DNA of 64,000 nucleotides, from the NCBI GenBank assembly GCA_014529385.2, contig CM043954.1:96677247-96741246 (forward strand). Direction: 5' to 3'. Shown here one piece after another: positions 33,985-44,902 of the stretch. Source of the stretch: Adiantum capillus-veneris. Lineage: Eukaryota > Streptophyta > Polypodiopsida > Polypodiales > Pteridaceae. The notes under the pieces are model-generated. The model was not told where the DNA came from. It ran no database searches and saw only the letters and a list, made by a program, of their open reading frames with translations. The first letter of the stretch is position 1; each line of letters begins with the position of its first letter. The translations under genes and the position numbers were made by a program.

Positions 33985-35285
33985 AGGTGGGACCATGTGC
34001 TTCTCCCCTTTTTGAGCAGAGTGAAAGTAATCAATTCATTAATGCTCCCTTGTATAGCCTTTAATGGTCCACAACTTAAGTTAGCTAAATGCAACTGGAA
34101 AGAGTTTTTGAAACCAATAAAGAGATTTATATGGAAGAAAATTAGTAAAGACTCAATGCCTTCGCAGTGGGCTAAATGAGAGATAGTTGCGAGACATGTG
34201 GATAACCCTAGTACTCATGTGGAGGCTGAGTGTGCCAAGTTCGTGTTTGCTCTTGCAAAGATAGGCTAGGATTGGGTTATTATGGCTAAGGATATAATGG
34301 ATAACTACAGAGTATGCTCGCAAGTGGCCAGTGGAAAGGGTGCAAAGTGCACGACAAGCTGCTTGCCCCCCCTCAATGGGCCGTTATGAAACTTGGGGGT
34401 ACAACAGGCAAGTTCACTCGAAAATGCAACAGAGCAACGGAGTCTTTGGAATGGGGAAAGCTATCAAGGTACTGTTGCAATTCAATAACTCACTGTTTCC
34501 TTCGCTCTTTAAAGCTAGAAGCACCATTCTGACCCCTTTTTGGAGGAAAGTTGCTAGAAAGATAAATAACAAAGGTATAAGACGTATAGGCCAACTTTGG
34601 GACTATAGCAAAATTTGTTGGAAAGGAATGGATCAACTGGCTCTCTAGCTCAACCTTAGTGGGACAAAAATATTACAGATCGGCAAAGCCCTAGAACGTC
34701 TTAGCTGGTGGTATCTGTAAAACTGTGAATCCAAGTTTGAGTGGAAAGCATGGCAGTGGCCTAAGAATATACATTTTCTGAAACCGCAAACTAAGGAAGT
34801 GTACCTCACTCTTATAAATCCTAAGGATTGGTTTTCCCCTCTTAACAAGTAGTTGGGCCAAAACAGGCCGGGGTAAGGTGTTCAAGAGCCAAGAAATTCT
34901 CATTGCAACACAAGTTGTGAGATTCTACTACTTCAAACTTACTTCAAAAATACCTAGAAGACAAGAAATTGTTGGATCCTTTAGAACTCCATGGAGACAG
35001 CTAAGTTCATGGAGATAATCCAAGAAAGCAGAGGGACAATCATCGCCATTGGAAAACAAATGAACTCTGAGGAGTGGAGAGGGACCGTGGGTGCCGCAAT
35101 GACAAACTTGCATGGTAAAAGTGTGGGCCCTTCCATTGTCGTGGGGTGGCTCCCCTGTTAACCAATGTATCTATGATCCTTTGAAGATGTCATGGCACTT
35201 CATGAGCATGGCAAGACTTTGTAAATTTTTTGTTTTTTTCCAATGTAATATACTTACGATTGTGAGGTTTGCAAAATTAAAAAGG
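33985..35285 (+). pseudogene. LINE ORF2 fragment (end of RT, C-terminal zf-RVT region), plus strand
   Basis: It opens at FLSRVKVINSLMLPCIAF and FLKPIKRFIWKK, the LINE segment just after the RT catalytic core, then ..HVEAECAKFVFALAK, GQWKGCKVHDKLLAP, LGGTTGKFTRKCNRATESLEWGK and, near 34745, WPKNIHFLKPQTKEVYLTLI. Several stops and shifts occur. It is homologous at protein level to the minus-strand LINE at 43.6-44.9/54.3 kb. The 3' end (about 35245-35285) reads CTTACGATTGTGAGGTTTGCAAAA with an A-rich tail. The 5' part of the LINE is missing, as is usual for truncated insertions; here the chromovirus remnant abuts it. Confidence 0.75.
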
Positions 35286-35640
35286 ATTGTATTAACCATA
35301 AAGACAAGCTACATATACAGTCTTACTAAAAAATCAGAGCTAGGGCATCAACAAGAATTACAATAGTTCAACAAATCATTACCTAGAACAAGGGAAGCCA
35401 ACCCCAATAACGAAACCAGACATGATAAACACCAGACCCATAATTGGCTACACAAGGAGCCACCCTCTACACAAAAGACACCCACCAAGAAACTAAATGG
35501 ATGCCATAAGAGGCATACTCTTTGCCACAAGGATGACCCCCTCCATATCGAGACCAAGGTGCAACAACATATATATGCATATCTACAAGCAAGCCTCACA
35601 TCGCGGGGAGTCCGCACACTCCATCACTAGCTTCAAAAGA
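35266..35640 (-). repeat. LINE 3'-end fragment, minus strand
   Basis: From GTTTGCAAAATTAAAAAGGATTG onward it parallels 38215-38380: ATTAACCATAA..ACA, AATC(A/T)GAG(C/T), ..ATCAA(C/A)AAGAATTA, then CCAACCCCAATAAC / CTAGCCCCAATAAC. Both read best on the minus strand, ending (plus sense) in a T-rich start. It lies tail to tail with the plus-strand LINE just before it. Confidence 0.5.
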
Positions 35641-36490
35641 GCTTTCACCAAAAGGAGTCAGGATGAATGCTGAAATTAAGCATCACAAGCCCCATGTCGA
35701 ACACAAGGCCACATTGTCAATAACAAACAAAAGATGCAGGCTATTGTGAGGAGCCGAGCCCCATTGTCAATTCCCACATACTGCCATAGAGCCGCCCAAG
35801 TCTATCTTCCAACCTCAATGTGACAATGCTCTTCTGTAACATTTAATGACCTAAAAACTTGTGTGTAGTAGAAATTAGCATGAACATAGTGGGCATTTCA
35901 TTAGAATAGATTCCTAATGAGAATTACAAGAGTGCTTGGGTGGAGAGAGCAACAAAAAGCATAACACCTAGTTAGATAGCATCAACAATACTTTCAAAAG
36001 AGAGAGAAATTAAGCTATTGACAACAGTTGAGGACCGGATTTGCATGGAGCCGGTCCCCCCTCCACGGTCCCCCCTCCAAAAGGCTTTGTATTATGGTTT
36101 CTCCCATCAAGAGAGACATTGTATAATACAATTCTTTGTGTTCCTTCAAGACTAGCTAGTGCAATGAAGATGAAAGCTTCATGCACTAAGCAAAAAACTT
36201 AGCAAACACAACTTTAATTATCCCCGTTCTCAGACCCAAGACCTCACACACCTTCAAAGATGGTGAGAGCTAGAAGGGTATGAGAGTAGATTGAGAGGAA
36301 GGAGTATCTTACGAGAAAGATGTACATCTCCTCACATAATCACTCATATTAGCATAGCTTTAGATTAGTAATTAGGTTGATAGAGGAGATGAGCATGCAT
36401 TGAAGCTTGGCTCTTGGTTGGATTTGCATCCACAAGCCAAGAGTGTGTCAATGTAGGCTTCTATCTCACAAGCTTGGAGTAGGTGATGAG
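35640..36490. other. No gene recognised
   Basis: No long ORFs. A short direct repeat of GGTCCCCCCTCCA lies at about 36053 and 36069. A TTGTATAATACAA palindrome lies near 36118. Possibly the left part of the duplicated element that follows. Confidence 0.3.
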
Positions 36491-36497
36491 CTCTCCA

Positions 36498-37828
36498 TTA
36501 AAGCTTGGGAAGAGATAATCTTCTCTTTCTTCACACATGAGATTGTGTGAGTGTGTGTGTGATAATGCCTTGCAAAAATCAGCCCCCCCCCTCTCTTTTT
36601 CCCCTAGGGTTGACCTTTGGACACAACCTTTGAATTTTGGAACCTTAGCATTTTGGAAGTCTTAATGGGCTAAACCTTAGGGTCTTTTTAGCCCATTGTT
36701 GCACATGGCTCTTTTGCAGATGACCCCTCCTTTGGATCCCTATTTTCCCTCCTTTGGATACCTACTGTGGCCGGTCTGCTAGCTTAGCCAATATTCTAGC
36801 TTTTTCTCCCCTAGCACTTCCCCACATTAAATGATCAGTTTAATATGAGAAAATCATTTAGGAGAATTAGATATTGATTATTATGACATTACCTCTCTCA
36901 TTAAAGCTTGGGAAGAGATAATCTTCTCTTTCTTCACACATGAGATTGTGTGAGTGTGTGTGTGATAATGCCTTGCAAAAATCAGCCCCCTCTCTCTCTT
37001 GGGCGAGCCCTCTTGCTAATTTCTCTTGCAGGCTCCCCATTGGACCTCCCCAAGTCAAGCCGATGGCTATTAAGCAGCATAAGTGATAGCCTTCTGACAT
37101 GTGTCCCCCTTTCCCCTTTTGTGAGAGCTTTAGGTAATTTAATAATTAAACTAAACTCTCATTGGACCCCTTTGCCTCCTAGCCAATAGGAATCAGGCAA
37201 GCCATTGGGCTCCTGAATGCTCATTGGACCCCTTGGGAGACTGTCCAATAGTCTTCTAGGAGACTTAATTCTCATTGGTTCTTTTATTAAGTGTTTTTAA
37301 ATTAATTAAACTAGATTTACTCTATCCTAATTCTCATTGGTCCACCTCCAAAGCCATCCAATAGGAATTGGGCACACCTTGTGGGCATCTGGGCTAGGGA
37401 GCTGACATGTGTCCCTAATTCCCTTTGTGTAAAGGGAGCCTGTGTGTGTGTGTGTGTGTGTGTGACTTTCTCTCTCATCCCCTAGAAGAAGGGCTCCCCC
37501 CCTCCCATGTAAGGATATGCAAAGACTTTTTAGTTACACACAAAGCATTCAATTTCCCCTAGGGTTGACCTTTGGACACAACCTTTGAATTTTGAAAATC
37601 TTAATGGGCTGAACTTTAGGGTCTTTTTAGCCCATTGTTGCACATGGCTCTTTTGCAGATGACCGCCCTTTGGATCCCTATTTTTCCTCCTTTGGATCCC
37701 TAATGTGGCTTGTCTGCTAGCTTAACCAATATTCTAGCTTTTTCTCCCCTGACACTTCCCCACATTAAATGATCAGTTTAATATGAGAAAATCATTTAGG
37801 AGAATTAGATATTGATTATTATGACATC
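36498..37828 (+). repeat. Imperfect tandem duplication A-B-A-X-B of an unknown element
   Basis: Block A (about 100 bp, CATTAAAGCTTGGGAAGAGA .. AAAAATCAGCCCCC) occurs at about 36498 and 36900. Block B (about 270 bp, GGTTGACCTTTGGACACAAC .. GATTATTATGACAT) occurs at about 36609-36891 and 37564-37827. About 570 bp (X) lies between the second A and second B only. So a full unit (A-X-B, about 930 bp) is preceded by a copy lacking X. Neither contains a convincing ORF. Possibly an LTR duplicated in tandem. Confidence 0.75.
37441..37464. repeat. (TG)n microsatellite
   Basis: Short uninterrupted TG run inside the X part of the duplicated element. Confidence 0.85.
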
Positions 37829-37829
37829 T

Positions 37830-38200
37830 TCTGCTCAAGGTTTTTTTAAGCTAAACATAAAAGTAACACATGTAGGGGTAGTTTAGGACTTTAGAGTTTG
37901 AGTTTGATTTAAGCTTTTATTAGAAGTAGTACATATATATAGTATAAATATAAATAATATAGATATTGATAAAGTACATAGTTTTTTTATTTTACATTGC
38001 CAAAGAACTAGAAACTCGAGAGGCTTTTTCACTTTGTTCTATCTTACTACTTTACCTTTCACTTTTGCATTTCAAATTAAACTTGAGATCAACCAATCAT
38101 TGACAAGTAGGCGCTCTCTCCTTGCTTGAAACTTTTAACCTCAGTTATATATAGTATAGATTTGCACAAAAAAAAACATTGCCCCTCTCAAGGCACCTTA
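37830..38200. other. No gene recognised
   Basis: AT-rich spacer with a TATATATA stretch near 37932; no ORF or repeat boundary seen. Confidence 0.3.
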
Positions 38201-38204
38201 TCTT

Positions 38205-38940
38205 TTCTTTTCTTTTTTTCAAAACTCACAATAGTGAATGAAATAGAATTAACCATAAGAAAATACATGAACCGCCTTGCTCAGCAATCTGAGTCGGGAC
38301 ATCAAAAAGAATTATTGGAGATATCACCAGGCTAAATAGGGGAGGCTAGCCCCAATAACAAAAACAACCATTCATAACCATGTATAGATCAAGTCAAAGG
38401 AGCTTACAACCGCAAGAAGGACCTATATGAATGTCACTAGCTAGAAGCCATCGTGCTATCATTGAGAAGACTCCTCTCACATACGCCAGAACACCACAAA
38501 AGAGTAGTCGAGAGCATCAAACACACAAGCATGCCGCAAAATGGAGCAATTTCAAGCACTCCCTCACCGGTTGGATAGGAGCCTTCGCCAAAAATCGAGG
38601 AACAAACTCCAACCACTAAGGCCATCCAACCGTTTGAGTATAGAGTATCCAAAATATTTTGGAAAGACAAACCCCATCTTCAAGTTCCATCTATTGCCAC
38701 AAGGCTGGCACAGACTGCCCCGCAACACACCAGCCCGTAAATGGGAAAGCAAACCAAATCTACACCATCTTGGTCTCCTTTGCGTCCCAAAGAGGAGGTG
38801 GGAGGGAGAACCACCCCTGCATGCAAAAATTAGGGTCATGAGACCTATGCATAGTAGCAAGGGGGGAGGTATCCATGTGCCCCCTCTTCAAGCAAGCCTC
38901 CGCCACCCACAACACAGCCACGCTTGCTAATCCTTCAGTG
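38205..38940 (-). repeat. LINE 3'-end fragment, minus strand, longer copy
   Basis: It starts (plus sense) with a T-rich tract and CAAAACTCACAATAGTGAATGA, as at 43590. It shares the following about 150 bp with 35266-35420 and continues to about 38940. Minus-strand ORFs of 77-98 codons (38437-38670, 38564-38860) are rich in C, W, L and R and show no clear domain, so coding content is uncertain. Confidence 0.5.
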
Positions 38941-38949
38941 CCATGAGAA

Positions 38950-40390
38950 TGGCCCCCTTCCTACCACATGCAACTCCCTTGAATCTTACAAAGGGTCAAA
39001 ATTTTCATGGATCTCACATTAAAAGGGCTTGTTTAAAAATTTCCCTTTTGTAGAGTTTGATTCAGGGCAGCATTTGCTGCATAGAGCCACTAGTGCCCAC
39101 CCTCCACCTCACAAGTAGGGAGGCTCATAAGAGGGAAAAATGTTGGGCAAGTGGTTGAGACAAGGACAAAATTGCAACTGTCGTTGTGTGTGCTGTTTGA
39201 AGGATCAACCCGGGTGGGTCCCTTGGCTACCCCTTATGGTGAGGCTCATCTTTTGACGTGGAGCCCCTCCTTTTTGGAAGTGGTGGAAGCCTCCTCTCCT
39301 TACTCTATGAAGAGTTCACATGGCAGAAGGAACATGTGGATTCTCTCCTACTCAACACTCGGAGGGTGTTTGCCGGTGAAGCGGGCATTGATGATAGCGA
39401 TGCCTCGCTTTGTGGGATTCGACAACACTCTCGAGGTTTTGTTGCTTTGTGGGTTTGCTTTGGCTACATGAGCTCCTTGAATGTATCCTTTCTTTTGAAG
39501 TGGGTAAAAGCATGTATTGGTGGTACCACTCTTTGCACCTTTCAATGGTACCCTTTAAAAAAGTGGGGACCGGTAAAATTTTTGCAACAAAACTCAAAAC
39601 TTGTCGGACTTTATACTTTTAGATTCTACATGAAAAAATATATCCATTGATATATAACATGCTAGTTTATTTTACATGTAACACATGAAGATGGGGCTTG
39701 TAAAGTGCTACCAAAGGAGTGTCCAAGACACCCCTTTTGGTACCCCCAATACATGCTTTGGCCCAAGTCGGTTGTAGCAGCACTTGTTGTCTTGTGTGAG
39801 GAGATGCAAGTGGTGAGAGTCGTGCTCTGGAAATTTTTTCGTTAAATCATGCAGCATCTTAAATTGTTTATGTAATGGGTTATGATTCCTTGTAAAAAGC
39901 AGGGTCATCTAGTTATGGTGCGATATAGTCTTTTTTAAAAATAGAAAATCTCACATTAAGTGAGAATATTTTATTAATTAAATTGAAAAAATTACATCAT
40001 AATCTTATGCTTGCTCGGCTATGATGGCAACCAAGCAAACACAGGGACAATACAAGATCCGGCTAAAAGGGAGCCACCCTACCATCAGAAAAGAAGCCTG
40101 AGCAATTGTCGAGAGATTCACTTTTTCCTTTTCTTCTTCTTTTTCAAAGTGGAGTTCTTTGACAAGCTTGAGACAGACACACGATGGCTAAGGAGGTCAT
40201 CTTATGGATGGCACGATTTCCAATGTGACCAAGTGGGAACAGCTTTGGCCCTTGACAAATCTTCCACCTGTCAGAACTTTCTTTCTAGAGCTCCGATCAA
40301 TGAATGAAAAATACCATCAATCTCCACAACTCAAGCTCTATAGTCCCATATATTTGCTCTAGCTCTGACTACCTACCCATACCTGCCCTA
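38950..40390. other. No gene recognised
   Basis: Several overlapping plus-strand ORFs of 66-130 codons (39151-39650) have no motif I recognise and unlike frames compete over the same bases. 39940-40160 is AT-rich with T-rich and A-rich tracts, perhaps another retroposon tail. Confidence 0.3.
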
Positions 40391-40394
40391 TCCG

Positions 40395-41510
40395 TTGGGG
40401 CTTTGCAAGACCTTCCATCTTTGGAGAATTCTACCTTTCACATTGTGGCTCCATTTGATGGGCTGTCTGGATGAGACTCTAGAGCATCTCAAGTGCTACA
40501 TTCTCGGTCGCTATCCTTGCACTTTGGACACTTTGACTTGGCATCCCAATTGGCCCTTTTTGGACCCTTCTTGGCCTAAAAACCCGTATCAAGCATACAT
40601 TCTTCCTGGCCTTGTCTTGCCCTAGTCCTCCACACTTGCTTAAGACATTTGTCCCGCACCTGTATAAACCCGTAGCATGGCTTGGTACCATTTTTAGCTT
40701 CGAACAACTTTGCATGTACCAACATTTAAGAGTCTGCCGATTTGGTTACATGATCACGTTCAAGCCATAACTGCTTTGTTGGGCCGGGTTTTATTCATGC
40801 CAAAGCAACGGATGAGATCTGGACTGGATATTAAGGTGTGCAATTTGTGGAAGATGGACATACCTATTCCAAAGTTTATGGATTTAAACATGGGATGCTT
40901 TGGAGCTTTCTGTCAAGAGGTGGCTTTTGCTTCTTTCCCCGATGTATGTTATAAATATCGCAAGGTCGGACATTATGCAAGGAATTTCCCTGTGGCTATG
41001 GTTGTGGGTAATCCAATGGTCAAAACCAAGTGGAAGCATGTCAATAGAGATGCCAAGCTAGCTATGGTAAAGAATGCTGGTATCCTATGGAGAATGTATG
41101 TTTCAAGGTTGAAAATGAGGATGTAGTCATAGAGGATGGTTGTCCACATGTGCTAGATAAGTAGAAGGAAAAGACCATTATCTCTAAGTCTTTGCATGAG
41201 GCCTCAACGGCAATGAAACCCAGAGAAAGAAGTTACAGAAGGAGATATGCATTATGAAAAGTTAGCAAGAACTGATGGCACATCGATCGGAGTCCTGATG
41301 GAGGATGTTTTTTCAGTTGAAAGTTTGACGGTATTTGTCGGCAAAGTGGTCTCGGGTGATTTTTTCAATTTTTTGCGGCCTCGGATGGCGGGCCAGACAG
41401 AGTTTGAAAGCGGTGAGACTTACACCAGTTGGGGTCTAGGTGGGCAGTTTTTGGGGACAGTTTATGGCTTGGGAACCCATTCAACGAGCAAGAAACTAGA
41501 GGAAGACTAA
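40395..41510 (+). pseudogene. LINE ORF1-like protein with DUF4283 end and zinc knuckle, decayed
   Basis: The clearest part (40710-41126) reads LPIWLHDHVQAITALLGRVL, then ..LWKMDIPIPKFMDLNMG.., then VCYKYRKVGHYARNFP. That last is a CCHC knuckle in which two of the four zinc ligands are lost (second C to Y, last C to F). This order (DUF4283, linker, knuckle) is that of the nucleic-acid-binding ORF1 of plant LINEs. An upstream piece (40395-40625) and a downstream tail (41247-41510, rich in G and T) may belong. Stops at 40623-40625 and 41124-41126 break it. It cannot be assigned to either ORF2 fragment nearby. Confidence 0.6.
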
Positions 41511-42280
41511 AACGGGGCACTTAATGACTATCTTTTGGTGATTTTCTTATGAGGCTGGGGGGCTTAAGGAGTGACACCAGCTGGGTATGCCACATGGTAG
41601 CAAAATGAAGACACATGCAAGATCACAGGACAGGAGGCCATGGCATATATCCAATGTCATGGGCATTAGAGGGTATCACAAGTGGGAGATTGCCTTGGAG
41701 TTCCACCAGGTCCTGGCTATGGCGCTCAGATGTGGGCACTACGTGCGCGTTGCGCACGGCCGTGGTGGGCATCACCTGGTGGTTTTGGCCAGTGGCGATA
41801 GTTCAATGGCAGCTATGGCAGTGGTGGGAACCTGATGGGTGGCTTGCATAGGCCAATGATGTGGAAAAAGGGCCCATTTCTGAGCATTTTCACATGAACC
41901 ATTGGACTCAAACAAAAGTTTTGTAAGTAAAGTGGGAGGAGCACTAGCCCCTCCCTCCCCCTCATCAAGCTCTAGCGTGGTGGAAAATAAGAAAGAGTGG
42001 ATCCAAGAAGGCTCAAGCCTTGTGAGAGTTGTCAAATGAATCCTTCCAAAAGGTCCAATCAAATAGAAGTTGCTAAAAAAGTGCACGGTTCCCCCCTATG
42101 AACCCCTTTTTGTAATCATTTTAAGGGCTTTTCCCCCCTATTTTGAACAGTGAAGTGAAAAAGAGCCAAGTGTGAGCCTTGGAGAACATTGTTTTTGTAA
42201 GCTCACCATTTGTGGCGAATGGAAGCTAGTGTATACTCTTGCTATGCAATCAAAACCCATTGCCCCCCGTTTTTAGCACG
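41511..42280. other. No gene recognised
   Basis: Short overlapping ORFs only. Contains GC-richer sequence (41700-41780) than its surroundings. Confidence 0.3.
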
Positions 42281-42289
42281 TTTCCCCCT

Positions 42290-42606
42290 TCCCCTTTCTT
42301 TTCTCGTACTCTTTGTGTGTGTCAGTGCCAATGAAAGTGTGTGCTTGCGATCCGTTTAGTGGTGCAAAGGGATTGAACATTTGAGTGGTGGTGTGCGTTG
42401 GGTGTGTAGAAATGAGCATTGATGATGTATGTGGGTTGAATGGCGGTCTTGAAAGCATGTGTGTGTTGAGAAGTGTGCAAGCAACGGCTTGTATTGTATC
42501 TTTTGAAGGTATTTCTAAGAGGATGGGGGTGATGTGAATGCCCTAAGATATAGTGAGGCAATTGTGTGTGTTTTGTGTGGGTTCCCCATTCCCTCTCTCC
42601 AACGTC
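42290..42606 (+). repeat. Unknown dispersed repeat, copy 2
   Basis: It aligns with 6190-6302 over its last 115 bp or so and ends at the same CCATTCCCTCTCTCCAACGTC edge. The adjacent sequence to the right is the minus-strand DUF4283 frame, whose last ~20 codons are read from this repeat. The left edge is not defined. Confidence 0.45.
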
Positions 42607-43163
42607 ACCCATACAAGGCAAAAGTGCATTATCTCTTCATGAGGGCACAGTTCTGGTGTCCATGGCATAGCATATGCAAAATACATGGCACTCCACACAC
42701 CACCTCTTATGATTAAATCTTGTATTGCTTGCTCTGATGTACATGAAACCATAGAGAATCCCTTGCCCATCGATGTGAAGTGTTGGCCCTCATTTTTGCA
42801 TTTGAACGTTGTTGCCACCGAATTCCATAACCCTTGGGTCGTCATTCTTTTGCCCATGAAGTACAGAACTACCAATAAGGAATAGCAAGTAATCAAACTC
42901 TCTAGATCAATCTCTAGATTAAAGTCCACTTGCATCACAAACACATCACCAACCTTGCTTTGGCTAAAAATATTCACCCCGTGAAGTATCTCTGAGGACA
43001 TTGTGTGCATAACAAAAGGGGAAGGCTTGAAAGCTTTGTCTCTTGCATTATGGTAGTTGTCACTGCCATGTTTCTTTCCCTCAGACTCAAAAAGAAAGTT
43101 CAGTTTGGAAAAACTTTTTGCAACCAAATCCTCAATCTCATAATGCATTCCTTGCACCAACAT
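42543..43163 (-). CDS. DUF4283-type ORF, 206 codons, 3' end supplied by a repeat
   Basis: An uninterrupted frame. Residues about 95-185 have the shape of a DUF4283 domain: strand-like segments, GKGFSMVSCTSEQAIQDLIIRGGVWSAMYFAYAMPWTPEL, then FCLVWVTL, matching the family's pattern of a conserved W-P near the end and VW(V/I)xL. DUF4283 is the N-terminal RNA-binding-like domain of plant LINE ORF1 proteins and of some related cellular proteins. After VWVTL the sequence belongs to the repeat at 42290-42606, so the natural C-terminus and zinc knuckle are lost. Residues 1-60 have no recognised motif and may be upstream element sequence. It is open, but probably a fragment rather than a working gene. 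Confidence 0.5.
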   Translation of the reverse strand: MLVQGMHYEIEDLVAKSFSKLNFLFESEGKKHGSDNYHNARDKAFKPSPFVMHTMSSEILHGVNIFSQSKVGDVFVMQVDFNLEIDLESLITCYSLLVVLYFMGKRMTTQGLWNSVATTFKCKNEGQHFTSMGKGFSMVSCTSEQAIQDLIIRGGVWSAMYFAYAMPWTPELCPHEEIMHFCLVWVTLERGNGEPTQNTHNCLTIS

Positions 43164-43589
43164 ACATACTCATCTGAAACATCAATTTCACCCATTGAAG
43201 CATGGGATTCATCACACTGCAATTTCTACACCCAGTTTACATTGCTCAGAACCTGCTTAGAAACAACAACCTCATTGTTGTTGAAGAGCTACACAGCAGT
43301 GCTATTGCACTTTGCCACAACTTGGGACTTGCAAATTTGATGCACTTCGCCAGGGCTGCTGTTCAGAGATGCTTTGGGCATGTGACCTGCATTTCTCAGA
43401 ACTTGCATACCTAAGTCGCGTTCATTTCTCGAGTTTCTTGTGTCGCATTCATTCTCTGCTTTTCTTGCATTGCGTTCATTTTTTGTGGTTCATGCAGGCG
43501 TCACATTGGCATTTCTTCTTATCTTGATGGTGATGTATAGTCTTATTGCTCATGGCACCTTGTTGTGCATGAGGACTTGTTGCAATGTC

Positions 43590-44902
43590 TTTTTCTTTTT
43601 TTTGCAAAACTTACAACTGTGAGTGATTGTATTAGAATTACACCAAGAAATATACAAATCAGCCTCAACCTCATGCCCATCCTTGAGAGGCAGATGGTTA
43701 CATCAGAGCCTAGTTAGAAGTACGTAGAAGCCTAATCCTTCACACAACAAGGATTGATCGAATGGTAAAGATACCCTAATCCAATAATCTGAGTTTTTCC
43801 TTTTACCTATCACATATTTTATCTCCTTACTTTCTTGTACAATCTCTGAGAAGCTAGCAACGAAAAGGTTGCTATCAAATACATGGCAGTTCCTAGCCTT
43901 CTAGATATTATTGAAGAAACAATATCTTACAATTTGAGTAAAGATTAGAAGTGCAAGACTTTGAAACTATTTCCCACTAAGGCATAGATCCTTCTTGAGA
44001 AACCCAATCCTCCACGTCTTTGTATCCATTTTCACACCTTCCCAGCCAGACATTCCATGAAAAGGTGGGCGAGGTCTTTGCTAGCCAATCTGCCTGGACA
44101 TCTATCAGACCCGATACCACATGCTTGAATCTTGATGCCTATTAATACAGACCCCCACAACACATTCCATAGAAATACCTTCATAAAATGAGGCCACTGT
44201 GCATTCAGATGTTCTTCATGACCTCAACCCATCTAGCTTTTGACCATTGTTTCTTCCATTATTTTTTCAAAGGGGCGAACCAATGAGGCTCGTGCATTAA
44301 CGCTTGGTAGATGCCCTTGGTATGAGGTTTAAAGAATTGGCTACTCATGTGCCATTTCCAAGCTTTCTACTCAAAAAAAGATTCCCAGATCAGCATCAAA
44401 ATATTTTCCAGGACTTCTATAGCTCTGTTGAAGAGTAGCTTCTCAGTGCCATTGAGTTGAAACTGGGCAACCAACTGGTTAGAGAATTTCTAGCACTTGT
44501 TGTTTCCATCCAAAAGTGGATCAACCACTGAAGTCCTTTTATCAAGTTCATCCTTCTTGCAATTTCTCTCCAACAAGGGTTTAGAATTACACTAGCAGCT
44601 TTAGACAGCCAAGGGGACTAGTGCAAGATGGAGTTCTGGATGTATCTGGTTAATTTCACCCCATTCCATTACCCATGTTGCTCTATTGCACTTTTGTACC
44701 AGCTCTCCCATGATGCCACCCAATCTCAAGCTAGACCACCTCGGGGCTAATAGTTTGACGTGCACCTCAATCCCTTTCCATTGACCACCTTTAGAGAAAA
44801 TTTTTGCCTTGTCTATCATATCATTGGTCATGATATCCCAAGACTGGTCTTGTTTTTTGATTGAGACCACAAACTTGGCACACATGGCCTCAACATGAAC
44901 AG
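43590..44902 (-). pseudogene. LINE ORF2 3' part (zf-RVT region), left of the gypsy insertion
   Basis: Minus-strand reading from 44902: VHVEAMCAKFVVSIKK, QSWDIMTNDMIDKAKIFSKGGQWKG, KLLAPRWSSLRLGGIMGEL, QKCNRATWVMEWGEINQI (to 44601). Through stops it continues to a zf-RVT-like CGIGSDRCPGRLASKDLAHLFMECL (about 44080). The 3' terminus is the T-run at 43590-43603 on plus, a poly-A tail on the sense strand. The sequence continues on the other side of the gypsy element at 54327. Confidence 0.8.

Noticed and set aside
39151-39650. Overlapping plus ORFs of 106-130 codons as a host gene
   Set aside because: No domain, competing frames of equal length, and no splice or promoter context; left as unannotated spacer.
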